From: Rhipidocladum racemiflorum
Lineage: Eukaryota; Streptophyta; Magnoliopsida; Poales; Poaceae
Assembly (NCBI GenBank): GCA_036346355.1
Contig: JAYEVF010000047.1
Coordinates: forward strand, 62,001 to 126,000
Reading direction: 5' to 3'
Length of the DNA stretch: 64,000 nt
The notes under the pieces are model-generated. The model did no database searches. It was not told the origin of the DNA and saw only the letters and a program-made list of their open reading frames with translations. A program made the position numbers and the translations under genes. Of this stretch, positions 20,450-31,213 are shown one piece after another (position 1 is the stretch's first letter; the number at the start of each line of letters is the position of its first letter).

Positions 20450-20700
20450 TTATCTCAACCTCAACAGCATCATCATCATCTTTTATGAACAAAGACACTC
20501 TCCCCCTGAACATATGCACCTGTACCTGCATCATTTGGACTAGTGCCTTTTGCGAAAACAGAAGTGGAAGAAGTATCTTCAAAAGCAACACTTTTAGCAT
20601 GAGATGCACGAGTGAAGAAGAACCAAAACTTATCACTGAACATATGAAGTGAGCATCCGAAATTCACTAGCCACATGTTCTCCTTCCTCGCGTGAGAAGC
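20450..20700 (-). pseudogene. degenerate copia protease, joined to RNase H by deletion
   Basis: Just after the Gag stop, the minus strand reads LVNFGCSLHMFSDKFWFF. This corresponds to the copia protease motif in which Asp-Ser-Gly-Cys and His-Met are conserved; here Asp is Asn and Ser is Phe, removing the catalytic residue. After ~70 more codons it runs into RNase H with no integrase or RT in between. CCCACGTGCTT occurs twice, about 32 bases apart, at the join (20384-20428), suggesting deletion or slippage there. Confidence 0.75.
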
Positions 20701-22911
20701 CTACATAGAAGCAGAAATTGTCGAGGCCTCGGTACTGGGGTTAGAAATAAGATGTTTAGGAATCCAGTACTGAGACACACGACGCACAACAGTAGGCACA
20801 ACACGAGTATTCTTATGTACAAAAACAGATTTGCCTTTTTCCGTGTTTTTAGAAACAAAAGGTGTTTGTTTCACCCTAGGCACATAATGAGAAGTAGAGT
20901 GTGCCTTTCTGAAATTAGACCTAGCATTAAACCTTTCTCTCTTTTGTTGTTTAGCTAGTCTAAAGCAAAAGTCTACTAAATGTCCATCTCTACCACAATG
21001 AGTGCAAGTGTACTTAACATTATGTTTAGCTTTGGAAGTAGAAGCAACATTTGCATTCATCATAGTAGAAGATAAAAGGCCAGCAGATTTGAAGACAATT
21101 TTCATAGGCTCATTTGAAATCTCAAGTTTGTCATTGCAAGGAGCATAAACAACAGAGCGAGGTTTAGTTTCATATGAAGCATGAAGATCAAAACCTAAAC
21201 CTTTCTTGTTTGAGCTAACCTTAGATTGATCCAAAATCATGTTCAACTTTTTCTTGCCATTAGTGAATCGTTCCAAAGAGTTTTGCAAGTAATCAACTTT
21301 ATTAGCAAGAATTAAACAATTATTGCAGGGAACATCCACTTTTCCTTTTTTGCTTGCGACAAGTTGAGCATGAAAGAACCTCATGTGTAAGAAAATCTTC
21401 TGTCATTTGAGAAACCCTAGCATTTGCATCATGCAACTTCAATTCTAGTATGGAGCATTTAGAACATGGAGTTGTATCATGCAAATCAATGGTAGAACAA
21501 CTAGCATGTTTAACAAGTTTCTCATTTTTCTCATTTTCAGCATTGATTTGCTCTAACAAGGTAACATGTTCTTTCCTAAGCAAAGTAAGCTCATTGTAAA
21601 TTAAGTCACATGATTTGCAAGCATCATCATCAGGAATCAAGGTTTTAAGTCTATCAATTTCAGCATTCAATGACTCCACAAGAATATCATGTTTCTTAAT
21701 TTTTCTATCACGTTTGTCAAGCAATTTTCCAAGACGAGCAACAGCAATAGCTAATTCATCATAAGAAGGATCTACCTCATTGAAGTCGCTGTCTTGATCG
21801 TACTCGGTGAAGCTATCCTTGCTGCTTGCCATGAGACACAACCCTGTCAAGTCATGTTTGCTTGGAGTTGTATCGTCCTCGCTGCTCTCCGAGTCCACAT
21901 CGCTCAAATTGACTTGTTCAAGAGCGGAAAGAACTCGATGAACCACTTTGCGGTTGATGAAGCTCTTCTTTTTCCTGTCGTTTGAAGGGAACTTCTTCTT
22001 CTCTTTTCTTCTGTCGTTGTCCTTCTCCTCCCATGGTGTTTTACCTGCAAGTTTAGGACAGTTTGGACGAATATGGTCGAGATCACCACACTCATAGCAT
22101 CTTGGAGGATCACCACCACCTCTCTTTCTCTTTCTCACATTTTGCAAAGCTTTGTTAAAGCGAGAAGATAGTAGTGATAAGTCTTCTTCTGGGAATTGCT
22201 CAATCTGTTCATCGGTTAATGAAGACAAGAAGGATAGAGCAAAACTTGAAGCAGCACTATTATGAGATATGCTAGATTGAGATGTCAAAGCAATTGATTT
22301 ATGATCATTCTTTCTAGCAAAACATCTAATTCATGAGTTTTCAACTTAGAATAAAGAACATCTAAAGTAAGTGTAGATTCTCTAATGGATGTAACTTTCA
22401 TCTCCCAAATAGACATGTCTAATGCACCAAGCAATTGTCTAGCATTAGCAGCATCATCAAAGCTAACTCCAACAGCACGCAAATTGCTAAGAATTTTATT
22501 AAAGCGTGCAAAGAAATCATCTAGTGACTCACCAGGCTTCATCTCAAATCGCATGTATTCCTTTTTGTAAAGATCTTGACGAACCTCTTTAATAGTGTTA
22601 GAACCCTCATGGTAATCACAAAGAGATTTCCATACCTCATATGCGGATTTGAGATGGATCACACGGTCAAAGTCGCTGCGTCCCAAACCTTGGATGATCA
22701 AGTTGCGCGCCTTGCTGTTTGCTTCAACATGTGTGCGATTGGTGTCGTTGACGTTGTCGTTTGCAGGGACTTCATATGGCTTGTAGACCTTCTCCCAAAT
22801 TGTGAAGCCTTGTGCTTGGATGAACGCCTCCATCTTGGCCTTCCAAAACTGAAAATCAACACCATCGAACACACAAGGTTTTGTCGAATAACGATCCATT
22901 GATCTAATCAC
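20701..22911 (-). pseudogene. copia Gag, two frameshifts (first copy)
   Basis: The same protein as the intact frame at 53060-55270, but split into three frames. One T is gained in the T run at about 21344-21349, and one A is lost in the run at about 22317-22320. Both are homopolymer changes and could be real or consensus errors. The capsid-like N-terminus, knuckle CYECGDLDHIRPNC and knuckle CTHCGRDGHLVDFC are all present. Confidence 0.88.
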
Positions 22912-22938
22912 CTGATTAAGGTAGATTAGAAAAACCTT

Positions 22939-22950
22939 GCTCTGATACCA
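22939..22950 (-). promoter_or_regulatory. primer-binding site of copia element
   Basis: The element strand reads TGGTATCAGAGC then AAGG, two bases after the LTR end CTACA. Confidence 0.95.
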
Positions 22951-22952
22951 CT

Positions 22953-24343
22953 TGTAGGATCGAAGTATACGAAATCAAATTCTTGATCTATTAAAGTTCA
23001 CCACAAAACAGAACCAAATAATTGCCTCGTTTTCGACAAAAACAGAATGACAGAGGTTCGGTAAAACGCGAATTCCCAGATATCAAACCGTCGGATCGAT
23101 CTGAAATTTGGACACAAGAAACTATATTCCAGTACAAATCGAACAAAAAAATAATCAGCTCGATCGGACTTATGGATCAAAAGTTATAAGCTTCGCAAGC
23201 TTGCTGTTCCAGAACTTGACGAAAATCAATCTAATCGAAACTTGTAGATTGATCAAGAACAACAAAAGATTTATCAACAAAACTTTGAGGAACACTAGAT
23301 CAATACCCTAGAGAGGTTTTTATGGATCAAATCAAGATGAAACTCAAAAAACAAAAACCAATCTAGAACTAGAACAAGTATGCAAACAAGAACCAAAAGA
23401 GAATATTGTAGCACACAAGGAACTAGAAGAATTGATCTTTATTTCTTTTGTCTAAAGTACTCCCATCAAAAGAGTACAAACCCTAAAACCAAGCTCAAGC
23501 TCCCTTGCGCCTGTTCTGCTACTTGGTTCGATTGATGCCCTTTAACAGGAGACACCCCTCCTATTTAAAGGACCAACCCACAAGGAGTTCTGAATACGAT
23601 TCCTATTCCCTAGAAGGAATCTGTATCCAACACAACTCTACTTGGCCCAACCTGGCCGAGTACAACTCTTGCACGCGTATGGCAACCCTACCATACTCAC
23701 GTGACTAACACTTTGCACGCGTATGGCCACCTGCCATACTCACGTGACTAACACTTTGCACGCGAATGACCTCCTGCCATTCTCACGTGACTAACCATTC
23801 TTCATGTGCACCATTCTCTTAGCCCGAACGTCCCGCATGACATCCTTGACCACCAAGACCTCAGTTCCTCCTGAACCTAGTCCCGAACCTCAGTTCCTCC
23901 ATGAACCTAGTTCCGGTCCCGTCATCGACCACATTCGTCTTCGAGCAATACCTGCACATGAACAAACCACAAAACAAATCCGAGCACAAGTCTACGACTT
24001 GACTCATTGTCAATCCATGCAACTACTCACATGAGCATTGCATAAAGTCCACTTCAAGCATCATGAAATTCTCACAAATTTCATAATCTCAAAAACAAAT
24101 CAAAATTCAAAGTCCAAATTTTCACAAACTCTAGTCGAGCAAAAAGCCATTCACGACGGACCAAAAAATTTGGTCTGGCGTACATGTAAAACTTACTGTC
24201 TTTTAAGAACTTGGTCCTGCGCGTAAAAACGAAACTTACTGTTTCTTGTCAAATTGTCAAACACATGCACAAGCACATTTTGCAAAACCAATTCTAAGTT
24301 AATTTTTCAGTTCAAAGCCAATTTTTCAGCACATGATTTCACA
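22953..24343 (-). mobile_element. copia LTR 2 (shared middle LTR, 1391 bp)
   Basis: TGTGAAATC...CCTACA on the minus strand. PBS on its left and PPT (24344-24354) on its right, so it is both the 5' LTR of the left copy and the 3' LTR of the right copy. Lacks the 41-bp segment present in LTR 1. G-boxes at 23698, 23741 and 23784; TATA at 23561-23569. Confidence 0.92.
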
Positions 24344-25539
24344 ATCTCCCCCTTGATGAAAACATTGGCAACACCACTAAGAAATGAACATTTGGCATTC
24401 ACTTTACAAAAGATTTTGAAATCCAAAGGATCAAGGACCAAAAAGAGAAAACACAGAGTTCCCCCTTTGACCAAAATGCAAAACAAAAACTCCCCCTGAG
24501 AAGGAAAATGTGTGTGAATGTGCAATGTGCCCAAGAATTTCAAAATTCTCCAAACTTCTCCCAAAATTCTCAAACAACTCCCCCTTTTTCTTCTCCCCCC
24601 TTTTTCCTTAAACTTTTCAACGATTCCCAAATTTCTCCCCCTTTGACAATGGATTCATCAAGAGTACAAAAGAGAGAACAGGTTCAAAATTTTTCCTGTA
24701 GCAAAGATTTCACAAGGAGAAACAAGGGAGTATCGGAAAAGATGAGCTCATTCGATCATATAACCTTATATATCACATAATATGCAAAAGACATGATCTT
24801 GATGTAATTTTAACAAGTTAGGGAATGACATGCATCTCAACCTCAATTCAGTCAACTATAGCCAAGTACTAAGCAAAACCTTTAGTAGAAAAACAAAGGC
24901 TCAAAGTTGAAGCAAATAACAAATCAGGGCGAGCAAGTAGTTTCAACTCCAATCTAGTGGACCAATTTAATCTTTAAACAGTAAACTGCATGTGGCATGC
25001 TTGAAGCATACTTCTTTTATTTCCTTGGAGTGGCATGCTTGAAGCATACATCTTGTCTTTTGAGGGAATGGCATGCTTGAAGCATACATCTTATCTTTTA
25101 GGGAAAGCATCCTGAAGCTCATAACTTGAGGCTTTTGCTTTTAACAACCCTTTTTTATTGATTCCCTTTTCTTTTCATTTTTCTTTGATTATAAACATGC
25201 AAAAGTGATTAAAAGGTCTTATGAAAGAGTAAAGCTAAAACACACTTGCTTCATAGCCCAAATTTGTCAAGAAGATTCAATATCAAGCCTAGAAGAGTAA
25301 GATATCACAGAGTATTTAGCTATAGGCAATCAAACCAAGGAATTCCGCAATATCATTTTTAGTTCAAGTGGAACAATTTAGATTATCATATATTAGCACA
25401 ATTACATAATATATAAAGAAATATGATAAAGTGAGCTCATTAAGTGAAAGAACTTGGCAAAGAAACTCCCCCTCAAAACAAACCCATTGGATGAACAATC
25501 CCAAGTTCTCCCCGAATAAAAGCAAAACGAGAAGAAGAC
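24344..25539 (-). mobile_element. copia 3' non-coding tail, truncated
   Basis: Matches 15318-15507 joined to 18874-19880 without the 2.4-kb LTR, so it preserves the empty site for that insertion. Contains the multiple PPTs (24344, 24461, 24489, 24577, 24591, 24635, 25467) and the triple 38-bp repeat from 24995. It ends within the last codons of RNase H, where gypsy sequence begins. Confidence 0.88.
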
Positions 25540-26515
25540 TTCTGGTCGTGTACCTCCACATTCCAACCGTGGGCGTCTTGCTACCTCTACTTCCACTCCA
25601 ACGCATGTTTCGGAAACAAAATCAGCCTCGGTACAAGCTCCTGCTAAGAGTGCTTCCTCAGCTGCATCCACAGGCCACACTCGCGATGTGCAATGCCATC
25701 GTTGCAAAGGATTTGTACACATGATGCGTGATTGTCGAAGTCAACGTGCTCTAATTGTGAGGGACGATGGTGAGTATACCTCTGCTAGTGATATTGAGGA
25801 AGATCTTGCTTTAGCTGCAACTAACCCTGCAGGTGAGAATGAAGAGAATGAAAATGAGGAGCAGCAATTGGGTGCTGACATTTCAGACAAGTACATGAGC
25901 ATCATTGTAAAGCGTGTACTTAGCGCTCAAATGGAGAGTGTTGAACAAAATCAGCGCCACAACTTGTTCCAAACTAAATTCATCATCAAAGAGCGCTCTG
26001 TGCGAGTCATCATCGATGGAGGGAGTTGCAATAATCTTGCTAGCATGGATATGGTCGAGAAGCTTGGCTTGACCACAACACAGCATCCACATCCTTAATA
26101 CATTCAGTGGTTCAACTCTAGTGGAAAGGTTAAGGTAATAAGAATGGTAAGATTGCACTTTTCACTCGGTTCATATCATGATCATGCTGATTGCGATGTT
26201 GTCCCTATGCAAGCATGCTCTTTGCTGTTAGGTAGACCTTGGCAATATGATAAAGATGCTTTCCATCATGGTAGAACTAACCAATACACTCTCATGCATA
26301 AAGGAAAGAAAATTGTTTTGCTTCCTATGACCCCTGCTGCAATTCTAAAAGATGACTTGGAGAGAGCTGAAAGAGAAAAGGAAAGTGCTAAAAGTGAAAA
26401 TCAAAGTGTAGCCAACAAGTTAGCACAACCAAGGAAGAAAGAATCTAATCCTAAGAAAACTAAAATCAAGTTGAAAGGTGCTGTCATGCTAGCTACAAAA
26501 TCTGATTTGAATTGA
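25540..26515 (+). pseudogene. gypsy Gag-PR fragment (plus strand)
   Basis: Gag C-terminus, zinc knuckle CHRCKGFVHMMRDC (CX2CX4HX4C), an acidic linker, and a protease-like domain with VRVIIDGGSCNNLASMDMVE, MQACSLLLGRPWQYDKDAFH. A stop codon interrupts just after QHPHP at about 26096. It diverges more from the main family than the other copies, so it is an older or different subfamily. The right end stops after LATKSDLN, where it meets the inverted LTR piece, with a few shared bases (AATTGATTTG). Confidence 0.88.
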
Positions 26516-26516
26516 T

Positions 26517-26836
26517 TTGTATGCAACCCAAGGAACGCATTCACCTGGCAATGGAATTGATGTGCGTGAGCTCGAGTAATTGGCCCTTGTATTACATTGT
26601 AGGCTTCAATTGGGTTTGTAGGCATGGCCACATCCATGGTAGTGATGTCCTCATCATCCTCCCCTTCTTGCATTTGAGTCGTCCTCGACTCAAGCTCATC
26701 ATCTTTTCTCAAGTATGTCTTTAAATCTGGCCAAGGTGGGGGTCGATAAAACCATGTAGATGGAGCTATCGTAGTAGATGCAAACGAAGTAGAGGATGCT
26801 GTGAAGTGTCGCCAACTTAATGGTCCTGGCCAAGGA
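26517..26836 (-). mobile_element. gypsy 3' end: Pol tail, PPT and first 140 bp of 3' LTR
   Basis: On the minus strand an open frame runs through FYRPPPWPDLKTYLRKDDE, across the polypurine tract GAAGGGGAGGA (26657-26667), into the LTR start TGATGAGGAC (26656) and on through GPITRAHAH. It proves that Pol is translated into the 3' LTR in this family. The LTR is cut after 140 bp at the junction with the plus-strand fragment. The plus-strand element beginning at 26837 inserted at its other side. Confidence 0.87.
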
Positions 26837-27764
26837 TGATGAGGACATCACTACCATGGATACGGCCATACTTACAAACCCAATGGAAACCAACAATATC
26901 ATACAAGGGCCAATTACTCGAGCTCGGGCACGACAATTCAATTACCAGGTGAATGCGTTCCTCGGGCTGCATACAAATAATTTAATGAATGGAATGCTAT
27001 TTAATCCTTGTGATGATTTTATTGTCCTTAGGAACCAAGGAGAAGGACTCCCAAACGTCAAGCATGAAGCCAATTCTTCCGGTGCACAAGTTCAACTCGG
27101 ATTCGGCCTCCGGGACAGCACCAACTTCAAACGACCATAACTTTTGATCCACAAGGGTGTTTGAGGTCTATGAGTACTGGTTGGAAAGGTTTCGACGTCC
27201 TCTTTCCAACGGATCCGACCCCATCCCCAAATTCCGTCCGAGTCAACGGGAATCTGCAAAACAATTGGCGTCACTTTTCCAAATCGAGAAGACTTGGGCT
27301 TTGGGCCTTGTAATAGAGTTGTAGTTGGTATCCTACTGCTTTGGACGTGTTTCCCACGCCCCTACCTCTTATAAATAGCCAGACATCGGCTCCTTAGGGT
27401 TTTGGGTTTTATTTGATTAGTTTAGCCAAGTGCAAACTTGATCCTGCGAGTTGTGCTGGACAGCCACCTTGTCAAGATCGTCAATAAGACTCCACTTTGT
27501 TTCGCTTCCAGTTTTATCCGCAATTTCAGATTGCTTATCCTATTGTTCTTGCTTGTTCTTCGGTTGCTTGCAGGAATTGAACCTCGTGTTCAGGTTGATC
27601 GTGCCCACGGCAAGATCAATAACCCGCTGGAGTTGGTTTAGCGATTGCTAAGGCGCATCGTCGTCGTACGGTGTAGTCGGATCGTCAAAGTCGACTCTAA
27701 CAAATCGATCGTGTGTTTCTCATCGAAAGATCGGGACACCCATATTGCCATCACGGCGCCATCA
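26837..27764 (+). mobile_element. gypsy 5' LTR (928 bp), copy 2
   Basis: TGATGAGGAC...GGCGCCATCA, same length as copies 1 and the solo LTR. TATAAATAG at 27370-27378. The Pol-tail frame runs from the LTR start to 27140. Confidence 0.96.
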
Positions 27765-27766
27765 AG

Positions 27767-27778
27767 TGGTATCAGAGC
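27767..27778 (+). promoter_or_regulatory. primer-binding site, tRNA-iMet type
   Basis: TGGTATCAGAGC two bases after the LTR. Confidence 0.96.
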
Positions 27779-28047
27779 AAACCAGGTTGCTCGGTGAGAA
27801 TTCTTTACCCTAGATTAGTAGATTGAAATCTTCCCTATAGTCCAGAGAAACGCCATCAGATTGGATCTCCCCATACCAAAACAATTTGAGCCTCGCATTT
27901 TCCTTTCCAGTGCACTGCGTTATTGAATTTTTGGTTGCATCGTCGTGTCGAGTTGCTGAATTCTAGTCTAGTTGGAGTCCAGGTCAGAAAGCGGTTTCGA
28001 GTTGTATTCGGTTTCGAGTTGTGTTCCGTTTCGGTCCCGAACTGTTG

Positions 28048-28078
<31 letters not shown>

Positions 28079-28422
28079 AGGTGTTCGGACCGAAGTTTTC
28101 TTTTCTCCCGACTGGTCGCCTCTCGACTGGTTGAACAATTCTTCAATTTTGCATTCACTGATTGGATTATTGCTAACCTTTTTGCTACTAAATTAAGCCT
28201 GTCCAAGCTCCACTTTCTACCCGTACAGGCGTTCGATCCCTTGGCAATCGCTCTACACAAACTTCGGAGAACCTTTGACAACGCCAACGGCCGACAACGC
28301 CTGCTACATTGTAAGAACTTGTAAGAACTTGGGTCATAGGCTTGAGCGCTTGAGAGACTTGCCACCTAGTAGTTGATAGGAACATTATACTTGTGGTTTT
28401 TGTTTCCTTGTCATCAACTAAC
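27779..28422 (+). other. gypsy leader, short form
   Basis: About 640 bp, half of copy 1. A 21-base A run at 28048-28068 matches the T runs of the other copies. Only one or two GACTGGTCG units stand where copy 1 has a large minisatellite. Non-coding. Confidence 0.8.
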
Positions 28423-29660
28423 CATGTCAGGTGACGAGAGTTCACTTCATCACTCTCCACGAACCAAGGGCATCATTGCTCACTTCCAAAAGATGACGAG
28501 GAAGCCACCGATGGTCTTAGCGAGGATGTCACGGCTCACTAATGAGCGTATGTCAATGCAAGAAGACCGTCTCAGATCCATCGAGGACGCACAAGGGATT
28601 GCTAACACTACTCTTGCTACTATTTTGGCTAGACTTGATACTTTTGCAGCTGCTGCATCTCGTGCTTCAATCCACCTCCCGTCGTCAAGCAACAATTCAG
28701 CTCCACAGGGAGGCCCCAACAGATTTAGAAGAACAGAGCGAAGAGCACGAATATGATGACACCACTGATGCGGAGGAGGTCAACCCCATCCATTACGATA
28801 ATGATCGTAACCATCAACGGCTACGCTTCAATCAGCAAGGTATGCGACGTGATCCTCCACGACCAAGGGAACGAGAACGAGATGATGTTTTCCCTAAGGT
28901 AAATTTCAACATGCCATCGTTTGAAGGTAAATATGACCCTGATGGTTACCTTAGTTGGGAATTACTTGTGGATCAAAAATTTGCGTGCCATGATTTCCCT
29001 GAGAATAGAAGAGTTAGAGCTGCCACAAGTGAGTTCACTGATTTTGCTTCTGTTTGGTGGAGAGAACATTGCCGTGCTCATCCAAATAATATACCCACCA
29101 CTTGGGAAGCCTTGAAATTGCTAATGAGGCATAGATTTGTTCCTTCATACTATGCTAGAGATTTATTGAATAAATTGCAGCGCCTACAGCAAGGTAAGAA
29201 TTCGGTGGAAGAATATTACCAAGAATTGCAAATTGGCATGTTGCGTTGTGGATTAATTGAGAATGAGGAAGCTTCTATGGCTCGTTTCTTAGGTGGTTTA
29301 ACTCGAGAAATCCAGGATATTCTAGACTATAAGGATTATAATTCGATGACTCGGTTGTTCCATCTTGCTTGCAAAGCTGAACGTGAAGTGCAGGGTCGTC
29401 AATCGAGGGCCAAGACTAACTTTTCTGCAGGTCGAACTACTTCGTGGACACCGCGCACCCCTGCTGCCCCTGCCGGCCGTACTACCACGCCGACCTCTTC
29501 CATCAACAGAACGGCGTCCACCACCGCAAATTCGGCACCACAACCAACGCCCGACGAAAAGTGCCACACAAGCTACTACAAATAGTTAAGTAAATCGTCA
29601 GTCGCATCAACGGGACGCACCAAAGATGTTCAGTGCCATCGCTGCAAGGGTTTCGGTCAC
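28423..29660 (+). pseudogene. gypsy Gag, multiply frameshifted (copy 2)
   Basis: Starts MSGDESSLHHSPRTKGIIAH. A 1-bp loss and a 1-bp gain near 28499 and 28528 cancel out, scrambling about ten residues. A further shift near 28710-28730 moves to another frame, which stays open through the capsid block (FVPSYYARDLLNKLQRL, LDYKDYNSMTRLFHLACKAE) and stops at about 29583, before the zinc knuckle CHRCKGFGHMMREC, which lies in the frame of the next entry. Confidence 0.9.
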
Positions 29661-31213
29661 ATGATGAGGGAGTGTCCGAACAAGCGTGTGCTAATAATCC
29701 GTGAAGACGGCGAGTATGACTCGGCAAGTGATCTTGATGACGAAACATATGCTTTGCTCGCTGAACATGAAGACGGCGATCCAAATGCCGAGCACGACGA
29801 GGTACACGTGAGCGCTGGTGATGCTGACCAATATTTGAGTATTATTGCACAACGTGTGCTTAGTGCTCAGATTGCTCGCGCCGATCCAAATCAACGCCAC
29901 AACTTGTTTTACACAAAAGGCGTCATCAAGGAGCGATCCATTCGAATAATCATTGATGGTGGGAGTTGCAATAATCTAGCCAGCATGGACATGGTGGAGA
30001 AGCTAGCACTCTCCACTAGACCACACCCTCAGCCCTACCACATTCAATGGTTCAACAACAGCGTCAAACTCAAGGTAACTCGCATGGTAAGAGTACATTT
30101 CGCTTTAGGTTCCTATCATGATTATGTTGATTGCGATGTCGTACCTATGCAAGCATGTTCTATGTTATTAGGTAGACCGTGGCAATATGATAAGGATTGT
30201 TTACATCATGGTAGAACAAATCAATACTCTTTTGTGCATAAAGAAAAGAAAATTGTGCTACACCCAATGTCGCCTGATGCCATTGTAAAGGATGAAATCG
30301 CTAGATCTAGCAAAGAGAAAAATCGAGAGCATTCTAAGAGTGAAAATCAGATTGTCACCAAAGGACTTGAACAACATAAACAGAAAGAATCTAACCTTGA
30401 TTGTGCTAAGCCGAATGAGATTAAATTGAAAGGTGCTTGTTTTCTTGCAACAAAATCTGATTTGAATGAGTTGGATGTTTGTAGGTCTACATGCTATGCT
30501 TTGGTCTGCAAAGAAACTTTGTTTTCTCTAGAGGAGATGTCCCTCTCTTTGCCTCCTGTTGTCACTAACCTTTTGCAGGAATACACTGACATCTTTCCAA
30601 AGGACATCCCCTCAGGGCTGCCGCCAATTAGAGGGATTGAGCATCAAATTGATCTCATTCCAGGGCATCTTTGCCCAACCGAGCACCTTACAGAACCAAC
30701 CCTGAAGAAACACAAGAGATACAACGCCAAGTTCACGAATTGCTTGATAAAGGGTACGTACGTGAATCTCTTAGTCCTTGTGCTGTACCAGTCATTTTAG
30801 TACCTAAGAAAGATGGAACATGGCGCATGTGTGTGGATTGTAGAGCAATTAATAATATCACCATTAGATATCGCCATCCTATTCCTCGGTTAGACGATAT
30901 GCTTGATGAACTAAGTGGCTCTACTATGTTCTCTAAAGTGGATTTGCGTAGTGGGTATCACCAGATTCGCATGAAGTTAGGAGATGAATGGAAAACAGCA
31001 TTTAAAACTAAGTTCGGGTTATATGAGTGGTTAGTAATGCCTTTCGGGTTGACTAATGCTCCTAGCACATTCATGAGACTGATGAACGAGGTTTTACGTG
31101 TTTTCATTGGAAAATTTGTGGTAGTTTACTTCGATGATATCTTGATTTATAGCAAATCTTTAGAGGATCATCTTGAACATCTGCGTGCTGTTTTTAATGC
31201 TTTACGCGATGCA
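29661..31213 (+). pseudogene. gypsy PR and RT (copy 2), frameshifted and truncated
   Basis: PR-like domain with IRIIIDGGSCNNLASMDMVE, then RT. One G is missing from the run at about 30662-30665 compared with copy 1, shifting the frame just before PNRAPYRTNPEE. The second frame holds VPKKDGTWRMCVDCRAIN, FSKVDLRSGYHQIR, MPFGLTNAPSTFM and YFDDILIYS, and keeps the five-T run lost from copy 1. After FNALRDA the frame enters satellite for about 30 spurious residues. Confidence 0.92.

Larger units (their letters stand above)
13888..25539 (-). mobile_element. Sirevirus-like copia tandem: LTR-internal-LTR-partial internal (first copy)
   Basis: On the minus strand, a 3' portion of one copy (25539-24344) runs into an LTR (24343-22953), then a complete internal region (22952-15318, carrying a 2.4-kb insertion), then another LTR (15317-13888). 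The middle LTR has a PPT on one side and a PBS on the other, so it serves both copies; unequal recombination between LTRs explains this. The 1.4-kb LTRs, large Gag with two knuckles, and many GGGGGAG tracts after RNase H fit Sireviruses. Net internal length without the insertion is about 4.3 kb; integrase and most of RT are missing. Confidence 0.85.
26837..31213 (+). mobile_element. Ty3/gypsy LTR retrotransposon, copy 2 (5' part, cut by satellite)
   Basis: Complete 5' LTR, PBS, short leader, Gag, knuckle, PR and RT on the plus strand, in the same order and family as copy 1. It ends abruptly inside RT, shortly after the YFDD box, where ~155-bp satellite begins. The base pairs before the LTR (AAGGA) would be its target site; the partner is lost. 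Several 1-bp indels disable Gag and Pol. Confidence 0.93.

Noticed and set aside
1..31213. Assignment of the gypsy family to chromoviruses (CRM) because satellite is adjacent
   Set aside because: Integrase and chromodomain are not in the window, and neighbourhood alone cannot place the lineage.
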